Assembly (NCBI GenBank): GCA_006218045.1
Contig: VBWB01000008.1
Span: 1-64,000 of the forward strand
Length of the DNA stretch: 64,000 nt
Source of the DNA: Stygiobacter sp.
Lineage (GTDB): Bacteria; Pseudomonadota; Alphaproteobacteria; Rhodospirillales; Magnetospirillaceae
Direction: 5' to 3'
The notes beneath the pieces were generated by a model. That model was given only the letters and a program-made list of their open reading frames with translations, was not told the origin of the DNA and did no database searches. A program made the translations under genes and the position numbers. Of this stretch, positions 1 through 8,681 are shown in pieces (position 1 is the first letter of the stretch; the number at the start of each line of letters is the position of its first letter).

Positions 1-97
1 TGGACCTGGGGGCGCCGTGAAAAATCCCGGACAGCAGTGCGCCTGCGCGGGAATGACGATTGAGACGTGGGATGCATCGCATTTAAGGCTCGATGAT
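1..97. other. Non-coding edge with half of a palindromic repeat
   Basis: No convincing gene in these bases, which lie downstream of gatB. The stretch around 45-60 (GCCTGCGCGGGAATGACG) matches one arm of the widespread intergenic palindrome whose fuller form is seen at 57758-57783. It is probably a truncated copy. Confidence 0.4.
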
Positions 98-1549
98 CTA
101 TTCCTGGAACTTCTTGACGATCAGCTCGTTCAGCATGCCGGGATTGGCCTTGCCTTGCGTCGCCTTCATCACTTGGCCGACGAACCAGCCGATCAGCTTA
201 TCCTTGCCGGCCTTGACCTCGGCCACCTTGTCGGGGTTGGCTTCCATCACCTCGGCGATGGCTTTTTCGATGGCCCCGGTGTCGGTGACCTGCTTCAGGC
301 CCTTTTCCTCGACGATGATCACGGGGTCTTTGCCCGATTCGACCATGAAGATGAACACGTCCTTGGCCAGACGGGTGGAAATGGTGCCGTCCTTGATCAG
401 GTCGATCATCTTGCCCAGGTTAACAGCCGAAACCGGCGGCTTTTCCCACGAATACTCGCCGGAATTCATGGCGGCGAAGAAATCGCCCATGATCCAGTTG
501 GCGGCCATCTTGGCATCACGTCCGGCGGCGACGGCTTCAAAAAAATCGGCGGAGGCGCGTTCCGCCACCAACACCCCGGCATCATAGGCGTTCAGGCCGA
601 AATCGGCCATGAAACGGGCCTTCTTCGCGTCGGGCAGTTCCGGCAAGGTGGCTTGGATGGCGTCGACGAAATCCTGTGCCACCACCAAGGGCAGCAGATC
701 GGGATCGGGGAAATAGCGGTAATCATGCGCATGTTCCTTGCTGCGCATGGACCGGGTCTCGCCCTTGGCCGAATCGAACAGGCGGGTTTCCTGCTTGATC
801 TCGCCGCCGTTCTCGTAGACGTCGATGTGGCGCCGGGCCTCGTATTCGATGGCCTGCTGGACGAAACGGATGGAATTGACGTTCTTGATCTCGCAGCGCG
901 TACGCAATTCGGTGCTGCCCACCGGGCGGACCGAGACGTTGGCGTCGCAACGCATAGAGCCTTCCTGCATGTTGCCGTCGCAGGTTTCCAGGTAGCGCAG
1001 GATGGTGCGCAGCTTGGTCAGATAGGCGCCGGCCTCTTCCGGGGAACGCATATCGGGCTTGGAGACGATTTCCATCAACGCCACGCCCGACCGGTTCAAG
1101 TCGATATACGATTTGGTCGGGTGCATGTCGTGGATGGACTTGCCGGCATCCTGTTCCAAATGCAGGCGCTCGATGCCGATGGCGCGGGACGTGCCGTCGG
1201 CCAGATCGATCAAAAGCGTGCCTTCACCGACGATGGGCAGGTCGTACTGGCTGATCTGATAGCCCTGCGGCAGGTCAGCGTAGAAATAGTTCTTGCGGGC
1301 GAAGACCGAGGTCAGGTTGATCTTGGCCTTCAGGCCCAGACCGGTGCGCACCGCCTGTTCCACGCATTTTTCATTGATCACCGGCAGCATGCCGGGGAAG
1401 CCGGCATCGACGAAGCTGACCTGATCGTTGGGCTCGGCACCGAAATCGGTGGCGGCGCCGGAAAATAGCTTGGACTTGGAAATGACCTGGGCGTGCACTT
1501 CCAGACCGATGACGATTTCCCAATCGCCGGTGTCACCCTGAATGATCAT
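98..1549 (-). CDS. gatB: Asp-tRNA(Asn)/Glu-tRNA(Gln) amidotransferase subunit B
   Basis: GatB (483 aa) is the kinase-like, tRNA-binding subunit of the cytosolic GatCAB complex. The complex turns Glu-tRNA(Gln) or Asp-tRNA(Asn) into the amidated form using ATP and ammonia from GatA. The sequence opens with the family signature GLEVHAQ and ends with the YqeY-like tail ([15 protein letters not shown]). The ORF track begins further upstream, but those 66 residues are a shadow of gatA. The ATG at 1549 overlaps the gatA stop as TGATG, so the two are translationally coupled. Length is normal for the family. Last gene of gatC-gatA-gatB. Confidence 0.97.
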   Translation of the reverse strand: MIIQGDTGDWEIVIGLEVHAQVISKSKLFSGAATDFGAEPNDQVSFVDAGFPGMLPVINEKCVEQAVRTGLGLKAKINLTSVFARKNYFYADLPQGYQISQYDLPIVGEGTLLIDLADGTSRAIGIERLHLEQDAGKSIHDMHPTKSYIDLNRSGVALMEIVSKPDMRSPEEAGAYLTKLRTILRYLETCDGNMQEGSMRCDANVSVRPVGSTELRTRCEIKNVNSIRFVQQAIEYEARRHIDVYENGGEIKQETRLFDSAKGETRSMRSKEHAHDYRYFPDPDLLPLVVAQDFVDAIQATLPELPDAKKARFMADFGLNAYDAGVLVAERASADFFEAVAAGRDAKMAANWIMGDFFAAMNSGEYSWEKPPVSAVNLGKMIDLIKDGTISTRLAKDVFIFMVESGKDPVIIVEEKGLKQVTDTGAIEKAIAEVMEANPDKVAEVKAGKDKLIGWFVGQVMKATQGKANPGMLNELIVKKFQE

Positions 1550-3021
1550 CACACGCCCTCCGGCAGGTGGGTGAACTGGGCGGCGGCTTCCATCACGCCG
1601 GCCACCTTGAACACGGTTTCCTCGTCGAACGGACGACCGATCAGTTGCAGGCCCAAGGGCAGGCCGCTGGCATTCAAGCCGGCGGGCAACGACAGGCCGG
1701 GCAGGCCGGCAAGGCTGGTGGGGATGGTGAAGATGTCGTTCAGCCACATGGTCACCGGATCGTCGGTGTTCTCGTCCATGCCGAAGGCCGCCGACGGTGC
1801 GGTGGGCGTCAGGATGACATCGACCTGCCGGAACGCCTGGGTGAAATCCTCGGCGATCAGGCGGCGCACCTTCTGCGCCTTGGAATAATAGGCGTCGTAA
1901 TAGCCGGCGGAGAGCACATAGGTGCCGATCATGATGCGGCGCCGAACCTCCGAGCCGAAACCGGCGGCGCGGGTCTTCTTGTACATGTCGTCCAGCGTCT
2001 TGCCCTCGACCCGAAGGCCGAAGCGCAGGCCGTCATAGCGGGCCAGATTGCTGGACGCTTCCGCCGGGGCGACGATGTAATAGGTGGGCAAAGCGTATTT
2101 GGTGTGGGGCAGGCTGATCTCCACCGGGGTGGCGCCGGCCTCCTTCAGCCAGGCGATGCCCTGTTCCCACACCGCCTGGATTTCATCCGACAGGCCATCG
2201 GGGCGGTATTCCCTGGGGATGCCGACCTTGAGGCCACGGATGTCGCCGGTCAGTGCCGCCTCGAAATCGGGCACGGGCATGGGAGCGGAGGTGGAATCCT
2301 TGGGATCATGTCCGGCCATGGTGCCCAGCATGATGGCGCAATCACGCACGGTTCGCGCCATGGGACCGGCCTGATCGAGCGAACTGGCGAAGGCGACGAT
2401 GCCCCAGCGCGAGCAGCGGCCATAGGTCGGCTTGATGCCGGTGATGCCACAGAAGGCGGCGGGCTGGCGGATCGAGCCGCCGGTATCGGTGCCGGTGGCG
2501 CCCATGGCGATGCGGGCGGCGACCGCCGCCGCCGATCCGCCGGAGGAGCCGCCGGGGACCAGTTGCTTGGCCGGTTCCGAGGTGGATTTCCACGGGTTGG
2601 TGACCTTGCCGTAATAGCTGGTCATGTTGGACGAGCCCATGGCGAACTCGTCCAGGTTGAGCTTGCCCAAGGTGACGGCGCCGGCATCGAGCAGCTTGCC
2701 CGACACGGTGCTTTCATAAGGCGGCGTGAAGCCTTGCAGGATGTGGCTGGCGGCGGTGGTCTGGACGCCCTTGGTGCAGAACAGATCCTTGATGCCCAGC
2801 GGAATGCCTTCCAGGGCACCAGCCTTGCCGGCCTGTCGGCGCAGGTCCGAGGCCTTGGCCTGCTCGCGCGCCAGATCGGCGGTTTCGGTGATATAGGCGT
2901 TCAGGTCGCGCTTGGCTTCCATGGCCCGGAGATGGGCCTCGGTCAGTTCGGTCGCGGTGAAGGCGCCCTTGGCCATCTCGTCGCGGGCCTGGGCGATGGT
3001 CAGCTTGGTGAGCTCGGTCAT
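1549..3021 (-). CDS. gatA: Asp-tRNA(Asn)/Glu-tRNA(Gln) amidotransferase subunit A
   Basis: GatA (490 aa) is the amidase subunit that hydrolyses glutamine and passes ammonia to GatB. The amidase-signature core is visible as [18 protein letters not shown], holding the cis-Ser/Ser part of the Ser-cisSer-Lys triad, followed by [16 protein letters not shown]. The length is typical. The ATG at 3021 overlaps the gatC stop (TAATG), and its own stop overlaps the gatB start, giving an unbroken coupled operon. Confidence 0.97.
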   Translation of the reverse strand: MTELTKLTIAQARDEMAKGAFTATELTEAHLRAMEAKRDLNAYITETADLAREQAKASDLRRQAGKAGALEGIPLGIKDLFCTKGVQTTAASHILQGFTPPYESTVSGKLLDAGAVTLGKLNLDEFAMGSSNMTSYYGKVTNPWKSTSEPAKQLVPGGSSGGSAAAVAARIAMGATGTDTGGSIRQPAAFCGITGIKPTYGRCSRWGIVAFASSLDQAGPMARTVRDCAIMLGTMAGHDPKDSTSAPMPVPDFEAALTGDIRGLKVGIPREYRPDGLSDEIQAVWEQGIAWLKEAGATPVEISLPHTKYALPTYYIVAPAEASSNLARYDGLRFGLRVEGKTLDDMYKKTRAAGFGSEVRRRIMIGTYVLSAGYYDAYYSKAQKVRRLIAEDFTQAFRQVDVILTPTAPSAAFGMDENTDDPVTMWLNDIFTIPTSLAGLPGLSLPAGLNASGLPLGLQLIGRPFDEETVFKVAGVMEAAAQFTHLPEGV

Positions 3022-3308
3022 TATTCCACCACCTTGGGAACGGTGAAGAAGCCGTCATCGGCAGCGGGGGCATTGGCCAATACGGCGGCCACTTGGCCGC
3101 CATCGGTGACCTCGTCCTTGCGCATGGGCAGGGTCAGGTCGGCCACCGACGACATGGGGGCGACGCCATTGGTATCGACCTCGGCCAATTGCTCGACGAA
3201 GTGCAGGATGCCGGAAAGTTCGCCGGCCAGATGATCGAGTTCCTCGTCCGCCACTTCGATGCGGGCCAACTCGGCGATGGCGCGGACGGCTGCTTTGTCC
3301 AGGGACAT
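3021..3308 (-). CDS. gatC: Asp-tRNA(Asn)/Glu-tRNA(Gln) amidotransferase subunit C
   Basis: GatC (95 aa) is the small subunit that wraps around GatA and GatB and stabilises the complex. It begins [19 protein letters not shown] and contains the family's [16 protein letters not shown] segment. The ORF track starts 25 codons earlier; I take the ATG at 3308 because homology starts there and the length fits. First gene of the operon, so its promoter should lie in 3309-3411. Confidence 0.95.
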   Translation of the reverse strand: MSLDKAAVRAIAELARIEVADEELDHLAGELSGILHFVEQLAEVDTNGVAPMSSVADLTLPMRKDEVTDGGQVAAVLANAPAADDGFFTVPKVVE

Positions 3309-3411
3309 GCGGTGATGTTCTCCGTAAGCCAGAGCAAGATATCTTGCATTTGGATGAAGTTGGCCGGACGTTAACACCCGCACCCGTCAATCGCAACCCC
3401 GCCAAGGGCTC

Positions 3412-3563
3412 ATACCAAGTCTCGATGAGCCATGCTCATCAAGACTTGGTTAGGCCCAAGGGGCCGCGCGGCGCATGCCGCGGGAGGCAAGGGGGGCGGA
3501 GCAACCCGCCCGCCGCTTGAGGGCGCCGCTGATCGGGCACGATCAGCGGGATATGATATAAGG
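3412..3563. repeat. MITE-like structured repeat, copy 1
   Basis: A block of about 150 bp that recurs at 63212-63348. Both copies start ATACCAA, carry a first long hairpin whose loop and stem differ between copies, share TTAGGCCCAAGGGGCCGCGCGG, then GGAGGCAAGGG and CAACCCGCCCGCCGCTTG, and end GATCAGCGGGATATGRTATRAGG. The ends read as imperfect inverted repeats (ATACCA.. / ..TGGTAT in copy 2). Stem differences between copies are compensatory in this copy (ACCAAGTCT.. with ..AGACTTGGT), as expected of a structured mobile element. The right end ATAAGG supplies the purines before the rcoM-like start codon at 3572. Confidence 0.75.
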
Positions 3564-3571
3564 CCTCCGTC

Positions 3572-4267
3572 ATGAGCAGCTTCGAATACCGTTTGCAGCG
3601 CGTCCCGCAAGGCGTGGTCATCCTGGATCGGGACCGCTGTGTGGTGTCGGCCAACCGGCTGGCCCGGCGCATGCTGGAAGCCCAGGGCGGCACCCACGGC
3701 GTGGCGGTGATCGGCACCCCCATTCTGGATTTGCATCCGGCCATGGTCCGGCCCAAGGTGCAATGGCTGCTGGATCTGGCCCTGGCCCAACCGGACGAGC
3801 CGGCCTCCATGGCCATGACCCTGCCCCTGGGCACCCTGGTCGCCCGGGTGTCGCTGGTGGAAGGCGCCCACGGCCCCGGCTATTGCCTAGTGTTCCATCT
3901 GGTCGAGGCGCTGCCCCAGGCCCCGGTCGAGCCGCTGTTGAAGCTGCCGCTCGACGCCCGCCACGGCGTTCGCCTGCTGGATGTGGCGCTGGCCGCCGCG
4001 TTCCGCGCCGAACGCCATTATTCCCGCATCATCGCCACCGACGGCAGCCAGCATCCCTGCACCATGGGCTTCGCCGAGTTGAGCGGGCGGCTCGACCCGG
4101 TCACTTTTTTGCAGGTGCACCGGTCGTGGATCGTCAATCTGCGCCGGGCCAGGGCGGTTGAGCGGGTGGACGGCCAATGGCGCATCGTCCTTGATGTGCC
4201 CGGCGCCGAGCCGGTGCCGGTCAGCCGCGGCAAGGTCGAGGTGTTGCGGCAGCGTTTGGCGCTGTGA
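3572..4267 (+). CDS. rcoM: PAS-LytTR haem-type CO-sensing regulator (RcoM-like)
   Basis: 231 aa. An N-terminal PAS domain (about 10-110) is followed by a LytTR DNA-binding domain (about 125-230, with FLQVHRSWIVNLRRARAV). This architecture is that of RcoM, the haem-PAS CO sensor. His55 in LDLHP and Met80 sit where I recall the haem ligands His74 and Met104 of Paraburkholderia RcoM. The next gene is cowN, a CO-response gene, and three TTnnnG direct repeats lie between them, which supports the assignment. The start codon follows the end of a repeat element that provides ATAAGG. It could be a LytTR regulator for another ligand, but ligands plus context make CO the best guess. Confidence 0.8.
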   Translation: MSSFEYRLQRVPQGVVILDRDRCVVSANRLARRMLEAQGGTHGVAVIGTPILDLHPAMVRPKVQWLLDLALAQPDEPASMAMTLPLGTLVARVSLVEGAHGPGYCLVFHLVEALPQAPVEPLLKLPLDARHGVRLLDVALAAAFRAERHYSRIIATDGSQHPCTMGFAELSGRLDPVTFLQVHRSWIVNLRRARAVERVDGQWRIVLDVPGAEPVPVSRGKVEVLRQRLAL

Positions 4268-4268
4268 C

Positions 4269-4320
4269 GCATTTGGGGCGGCTCCGGTGCATTTGGGGAA
4301 AACCCCGGTGCCGTTGGCGG
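4269..4320 (+). promoter_or_regulatory. Probable RcoM operator: three TTnnnG direct repeats before cowN
   Basis: GCATTTGGGG occurs at 4269 and again exactly 20 bp later at 4289; a weaker copy (GCCGTTGGCG) follows 21 bp on at 4310. Each contains TTnnnG, the triplet I recall for RcoM binding sites, and the 20-21 bp helical spacing is typical for LytTR dimers. The site is between the regulator gene and cowN. Confidence 0.6.
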
Positions 4321-4393
4321 GGTCATGGTTGAGCCCTGGTCCGGGCCCGGTCATGGTGGCGGTGCTGCCGCCCCACAGCCAAGGTTGAACGTC

Positions 4394-4690
4394 ATGACCA
4401 CCATCACTCCGCCCGACCGCTATGTCAGCTTTGGCGGCATCGACTGCGAAGGCCACGCCAAGACGGTGATCGAGCACGTCCTGGTCCTCATCGCCGATCC
4501 GGCCAAGTCCAACGCGCTTTGGGACCGTTTCGTCATCCGGCTGGCCGAGGCCGGCAAGGTCGGTTTCCGCAAGGCCGACGAGCTGTGTCTGGCGTGCAGT
4601 CACACCTATTACATCGAAGAACTGTTCGAGGAACACGGCGACGAGATCGGCCTGAACGCCCTGCGCATGCTGGAGGACGAGTGCTGCTAG
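4394..4690 (+). CDS. cowN: N2-fixation sustaining protein CowN
   Basis: 98 aa. It matches CowN through the start (PPDRYVSFGGIDCEG), the HSH-like centre (CSHTYYIEELFEEHGDE) and the C-terminal EDECC. In Rhodospirillum rubrum CowN allows nitrogenase-dependent growth in the presence of CO, acting in the cytoplasm on nitrogenase. The ORF track starts 23 codons earlier; the ATG at 4394 is where homology begins. It directly follows the rcoM-like gene and likely responds to CO through the repeats at 4269-4320. Its presence implies that the organism fixes nitrogen, although no nif gene lies in this window. A strong hairpin overlaps its stop codon. Confidence 0.93.
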   Translation: MTTITPPDRYVSFGGIDCEGHAKTVIEHVLVLIADPAKSNALWDRFVIRLAEAGKVGFRKADELCLACSHTYYIEELFEEHGDEIGLNALRMLEDECC

Positions 4691-4722
4691 AGCAGTTTCC
4701 GTTCACACGGAAACTGCTCTAG
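4687..4722. terminator. Perfect 16-bp stem at the end of cowN
   Basis: CTAGAGCAGTTTCCGT and its exact reverse complement ACGGAAACTGCTCTAG are separated by a 4-base loop; the 5' arm includes the cowN stop codon. There is no long T tract. It sits between convergent genes and probably ends or stabilises cowN mRNA. A related palindrome is at 40441-40481. Confidence 0.65.
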
Positions 4723-4813
4723 CATCTGCCTCTGGCGCCCGTGGCCGGGCTCGCTCAGCGCCGCGCGGGCCGGTCGCCTTTTCCGCCATGACTTCATCAG
4801 AGCGGAAAAGGCT

Positions 4814-7024
4814 CTAGGCGTTCTCCGCCGTCGGCAGCCAGACATGCACGGTGGTGCCCTGCCCCGGGATCGAGTCCAGCCACAACCGACCGCCATGGGC
4901 CTTGGCGATCTTGTCGCATGACGCCAGCCCCATGCCGGCACCGGGATACTGGGAGCGGGGGTGGAGACGGGCGAAGGGTCTGGTCACCTTGTCCAGATAC
5001 TCGGCCTCGATGCCGATGCCGTTATCGGCCACGTCGATGCGCCAGCCGCTGCCGTCACGTTCGGCGCTGACCGCGATTTTCGCCGCCACGGCGGGGCGGG
5101 CGAACTTGATGGCGTTGGCGAACAGGTTGTGAAACAGCATGACCAGCAAGACCGGGTCGCCACTGACCACCGGCAGGGGGGACCAGTGCACCCCCAGGAT
5201 ATCGGGGGCGCCCAGGGTGTTCTTGCATTCGCTCCATGCCGCCTCGGCGGCCTTGGCGCAATCGACCGGGACGAAGGCGGCCATGGGCCGGCCCGAGCGG
5301 CTGTAGGCGGACAGGCCCGACACCAGAAGGCTGATCTGGCGCGCCCCATCGGCGATGGTGCGCATGGTGTCGCGGGTCGCCGCCCCCAGTTCCGCCGGGA
5401 TTTCCCGTTCCAGCTTCTGGCAAAAGATCTGGATGGTGCGCAACGGCTCTTGCAGGTCGTGCGAGGTGGCGAACAGCATGCGCTCGATGTCGGCATTGGC
5501 GTCGAGCAGCAGGTCGGCGTTGCGCTTTTGCTGGGTGATGTCTTCCTTCAAGGCGATGTAATGGGTGATGCGCCCGGCATGGTCGCGCACCGGCGAAATC
5601 ACCGTGCTTTCCCAGAACAATTCGCCGCTTTTCTTGCGGTTGACCAGATCACCGCGCCAAGTCAGCCCCGAGGACAGGGTTTTCCACATCTCGCGATAGG
5701 TGGCGGCATCCACCTCGCCCGATTTCAGCAGGCGCGGGTTTTCACCGATCACCTCGGCCTGGGCATAGCCGGTCAGCGCCAGAAAGGCCGGGTTGACGTA
5801 TTCGATGGCGGCGTCGGCATCGGTGATCACCACCGCCACCGGGCTTTGCTCGACCGCCGCCGTCAACTTACGTAACTCGGTTTCGGTGCGTTTGTCGTCG
5901 GTCAGGTCGGTGAACAGGCAAACCAGCCCGCCGGACGAGGTATGGCGGCTGCGAAACAGGTACCAGCGCCCGGTCTGGCGGTCGCGCAACAGCAATTCCT
6001 GGGCGTGATCGGTGTCGGTGGGGATGACCGGGCGGTTGACCGCCTCCAGCCGCGTCCCCATGGTCCGCATCAATTCGTCGAAGGCGCCGATGGGGGCGGG
6101 GGTGTCGAGCAGACGGTCATAGCCTTGGTTGGACAGCACCAGATGGCGCTTCCTGTCGAACAGGGCGAAGGCCTCGGACAGCGAGGTCACCGCGTCGACC
6201 AGTTGGGCGCGGGCCACCAAGGTGGCGTCGTGGGCCTTGGCCTGACGGTGGATGGCCCAGCCCAGGGCCACGAACAGCAAAACGGTGGAGATTTGCAGCA
6301 GGCGGCTAAGGGTCGTGGTGCGATCCTGGCGGATGGCGAAAGCGGCCATGTAATCGTGGCGCGCCGCTTCCATGATCGTCTGGCTGGGGATGGCGAAATA
6401 GGTGTCGATGGCTTGGCGCAACAGGTCTTGCTGCTCTGACAAGGTGCGCATGTGCAAGGCGATGGAGCGCAATTCCTGGTCTGGACTGGCGGCGAAGCGG
6501 TCGATCTCCTGCGTCAGGCCGGTGGATTGGCTGGTGTCGCCCCTATTTTCGGTGTCAAGGGCGATCAGCGCCGCCTGTACCCGCCGGGCGGTGCCGTGGT
6601 CGGCGCCGGCGGCGAAGCCGGTGACGGCGAAGGGCAGATAGCTGATCTCGCGCCGGACGAAGGCGCTGACCGCCTTGATCTGCTCGGCCGCCTGCATCTT
6701 GTCGGCCACATGCCGGCGATACCGCGCCAATTGGTCGGCGGGGATATCGCCGTGAAGATTGAGCCCGTCCAGCCCGTCCAGTCCGTCGCGCAATTGGCGC
6801 TCATAGGCCAGCATGGTGTCGTAATGGGGCAACAGGCCGGCTACCACCTGCAACAGGTCGCGGTCGAAGCTGGCCTCGACCCGCGATTGGGTGTCGAACG
6901 TGGTGACCACCTGGGCGTGACGTTCGCTGTCGACGGTGTTGCGGGCGGCGAAGAAGATCATCACCCCGGCCATGGTGGCGGCGGCGGCGAAGGCCAGTAC
7001 CGCCGGGCGCAGCAAAGTTCTCAT
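4814..7024 (-). CDS. Membrane PAS-PAS sensor histidine kinase
   Basis: 736 aa. A first membrane helix (about 8-28) and a second (about 244-259) enclose an all-helical periplasmic sensor of about 215 residues. Then come a weak PAS (about 275-375), a clear PAS/PAC (about 390-500), a DHp domain with SHDLQEPLR (His522), and an HATPase domain with an N box near 637, DNGIG near 667 and GAGMGL near 695-700. The DHp belongs to the phytochrome-like/HWE-neighbour class. Its ATG overlaps the stop of the upstream di-haem peroxidase gene as ATGA, so the periplasmic cytochrome may feed this sensor. No response regulator is adjacent. Confidence 0.9.
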   Translation of the reverse strand: MRTLLRPAVLAFAAAATMAGVMIFFAARNTVDSERHAQVVTTFDTQSRVEASFDRDLLQVVAGLLPHYDTMLAYERQLRDGLDGLDGLNLHGDIPADQLARYRRHVADKMQAAEQIKAVSAFVRREISYLPFAVTGFAAGADHGTARRVQAALIALDTENRGDTSQSTGLTQEIDRFAASPDQELRSIALHMRTLSEQQDLLRQAIDTYFAIPSQTIMEAARHDYMAAFAIRQDRTTTLSRLLQISTVLLFVALGWAIHRQAKAHDATLVARAQLVDAVTSLSEAFALFDRKRHLVLSNQGYDRLLDTPAPIGAFDELMRTMGTRLEAVNRPVIPTDTDHAQELLLRDRQTGRWYLFRSRHTSSGGLVCLFTDLTDDKRTETELRKLTAAVEQSPVAVVITDADAAIEYVNPAFLALTGYAQAEVIGENPRLLKSGEVDAATYREMWKTLSSGLTWRGDLVNRKKSGELFWESTVISPVRDHAGRITHYIALKEDITQQKRNADLLLDANADIERMLFATSHDLQEPLRTIQIFCQKLEREIPAELGAATRDTMRTIADGARQISLLVSGLSAYSRSGRPMAAFVPVDCAKAAEAAWSECKNTLGAPDILGVHWSPLPVVSGDPVLLVMLFHNLFANAIKFARPAVAAKIAVSAERDGSGWRIDVADNGIGIEAEYLDKVTRPFARLHPRSQYPGAGMGLASCDKIAKAHGGRLWLDSIPGQGTTVHVWLPTAENA

Positions 7025-8022
7025 GATCCACCGGGCAGCGTGTCGGGCGGCAGGGTGCCCAGGAACTTGACGATCAGGGCGATGTCGGCATCGGGGATGT
7101 CGCGGCCCAATTGGTAGCGGCCCATGATGCGGATGGCCTCGTCCAGGCTGGCCACCGAGCCGTCATGGAAATAAGGCGGGGTCAGCACCGCCAGACGCAG
7201 GCTGGGAACCTTGAACACGTGTCGGTCCGCCTCGCGTCCGGTGACGTTGAAGCGCCCCAGGTCGGCATTGGTCACCGGCCCACCGCGATCCTTGAACCAA
7301 TTGCCGAAGAAGCCCAGCTTCTGGAACAGGTTGCCGCCCACATTGGCGCCCTGGTGGCACGAGGCGCAGCCATAGGATTTGAACAGGGCATAGCCTTTCT
7401 TCTCGTCGGCGGTCAGTGCCGCCGCCTCGCCCCCGAGCCAGCGGTCGAAGCGCGATCCGGTGGCCACCAGCGAGCGCTCGAAAACGGCCAGGGCGCGGCG
7501 TACCAACTCGGGGCTGGGATCGGCGCCATAGATGGCGCGAAAGCGCGGGGCATGGTCGCTGCGGCGCAGGCGGGCGATGGTCTCGGGCCAACTTGATCCC
7601 ATCTCCACCGGGTTTTGCAAGGGGCCATCCACTTGCTGCTCCAAGGTGATGCTGCGCCCGTCCCAGAATTGGGCGATGTTGTAGGCGGCGTTGAACACGG
7701 TGGGCGTGTTGACGCTGCCCTTGGCGCCGCCGATCCCCGCCGAGACCGCCACGTTGTCGCTGCCGCCGCGGTCCAGAGGGTGGCAGGTGGCGCACGACAC
7801 CGAGCCGTCGCGCGACAGCAGGGCATCGTGGAACAAGGCGCGGCCCAGCATGATCTCGGCGGGGTCGAGACGCGCCATGGCCGCCAGTGGGCGGATCGGC
7901 TCTTGTTGCGCCTGGGCCGGATTTGCCGCGGCCGCCACGGCCAGGACCACGGCAGCGCCCAGACGTCGCAGGCGGTGTGTCCCCCGAATTTGTCGGTATC
8001 CCCGGTTTTGTCGATATCCCAT
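7021..8022 (-). CDS. Periplasmic di-haem cytochrome c peroxidase / MauG family protein
   Basis: 333 aa from the ATG at 8022, which is preceded by GGGGAG; the ORF track uses a GTG four codons earlier. A basic N-terminus and hydrophobic segment ending AQA-QQ form a Sec signal (cleavage near 38). Two haem sites are seen: CATCH (Cys77-His81) and CASCH (Cys219-His223). The fold is that of bacterial di-haem peroxidases (typical LGRALFHD and YFHDGSV motifs), which reduce H2O2 with electrons from cytochrome c. The stop overlaps the start of a histidine kinase, so it may serve as a redox sensor input rather than only as a detoxifying enzyme. Confidence 0.9.
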   Translation of the reverse strand: MGYRQNRGYRQIRGTHRLRRLGAAVVLAVAAAANPAQAQQEPIRPLAAMARLDPAEIMLGRALFHDALLSRDGSVSCATCHPLDRGGSDNVAVSAGIGGAKGSVNTPTVFNAAYNIAQFWDGRSITLEQQVDGPLQNPVEMGSSWPETIARLRRSDHAPRFRAIYGADPSPELVRRALAVFERSLVATGSRFDRWLGGEAAALTADEKKGYALFKSYGCASCHQGANVGGNLFQKLGFFGNWFKDRGGPVTNADLGRFNVTGREADRHVFKVPSLRLAVLTPPYFHDGSVASLDEAIRIMGRYQLGRDIPDADIALIVKFLGTLPPDTLPGGS

Positions 8023-8047
8023 GTGTCTCCCCACACCTTTGGGATTT

Positions 8048-8065
8048 CATCCTGCGCACAGGATG
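8048..8065. promoter_or_regulatory. Palindrome between the peroxidase gene and ruvX
   Basis: CATCCTG-CGCA-CAGGATG is a perfect 7-bp inverted repeat in the divergent promoter region, 26 bp upstream of the peroxidase start. It could be an operator for the peroxidase-kinase operon; no regulator can be named. Confidence 0.35.
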
Positions 8066-8153
8066 CGCTTGTGATGCGAAAGTATGCACAAGTTTTTTGT
8101 CATGGCGGTGTCGCGTTTGTTGCGCGATGACGCCGGGCGTGGTGGATTAGCGC

Positions 8154-8681
8154 ATGCCCGTCTTACCGCTCACCGAACTGAAGGCCGTCCTGCCGCGCCA
8201 TGCGCGGCTGATGGGTCTGGATCTGGGGACCAAGACCATCGGTCTGGCCCTGTCGGACGTGCGCCTGTCCATCGCCAGCCCGTTCGACACCATCCGCCGC
8301 ACCAAGTTCACCAAGGACGCCGAAGCCCTGTTCGCCGCCCTCGACAAGCACGAAGTCGCCGGCATCGTTCTTGGCCTGCCGGTGGAAATGGACGGCAGCG
8401 AAGGGGCGCGCTGTCAATCCACCCGCGCCTTCGCCCGCAATCTGCTGGGCTTGCGCGACCTGCCCATCGTCTTCTGGGACGAGCGGCTGTCGACGGCGGC
8501 GGTCACCCGCACCCTGCTGGAGGCGGATTCCAGCCGGGCACGACGGGCGGAAGTGGTCGACAAGATGGCCGCCGCCTATATCCTGCAAGGCGCCTTGGAT
8601 TTTCTCGGTCGGGATTTCCCCGCCGATCAGACCGGTCGGCTTCCGAACGGACTCGCGCCAGCGAGCCCGAGCGGCGATTGA
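8154..8681 (+). CDS. ruvX: Putative pre-16S rRNA nuclease / Holliday junction resolvase-like RuvX (YqgF)
   Basis: 175 aa with the YqgF RNase-H-like fold: LMGLDLGTKTIGLALSD holds the first catalytic Asp, IVLGLPVEMDGSEG the second strand, FWDERLST the conserved Glu-Arg, and VDKMAAAYILQGALD the last motif. YqgF processes the 5' end of 16S rRNA in E. coli; the resolvase role is a family name. The last 55 bases overlap the convergent gene on the minus strand. Confidence 0.95.
   Translation: MPVLPLTELKAVLPRHARLMGLDLGTKTIGLALSDVRLSIASPFDTIRRTKFTKDAEALFAALDKHEVAGIVLGLPVEMDGSEGARCQSTRAFARNLLGLRDLPIVFWDERLSTAAVTRTLLEADSSRARRAEVVDKMAAAYILQGALDFLGRDFPADQTGRLPNGLAPASPSGD

Noticed and set aside
17-1468. 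483-aa plus-strand ORF over gatB
   Set aside because: Antisense shadow; gatB on the minus strand is intact with family motifs. Long antisense ORFs are frequent in GC-rich DNA.
3410-3871. 153-aa minus-strand ORF over the repeat and rcoM
   Set aside because: Translates the repeat element and the antisense of rcoM; shares peptides only with the other repeat copy.
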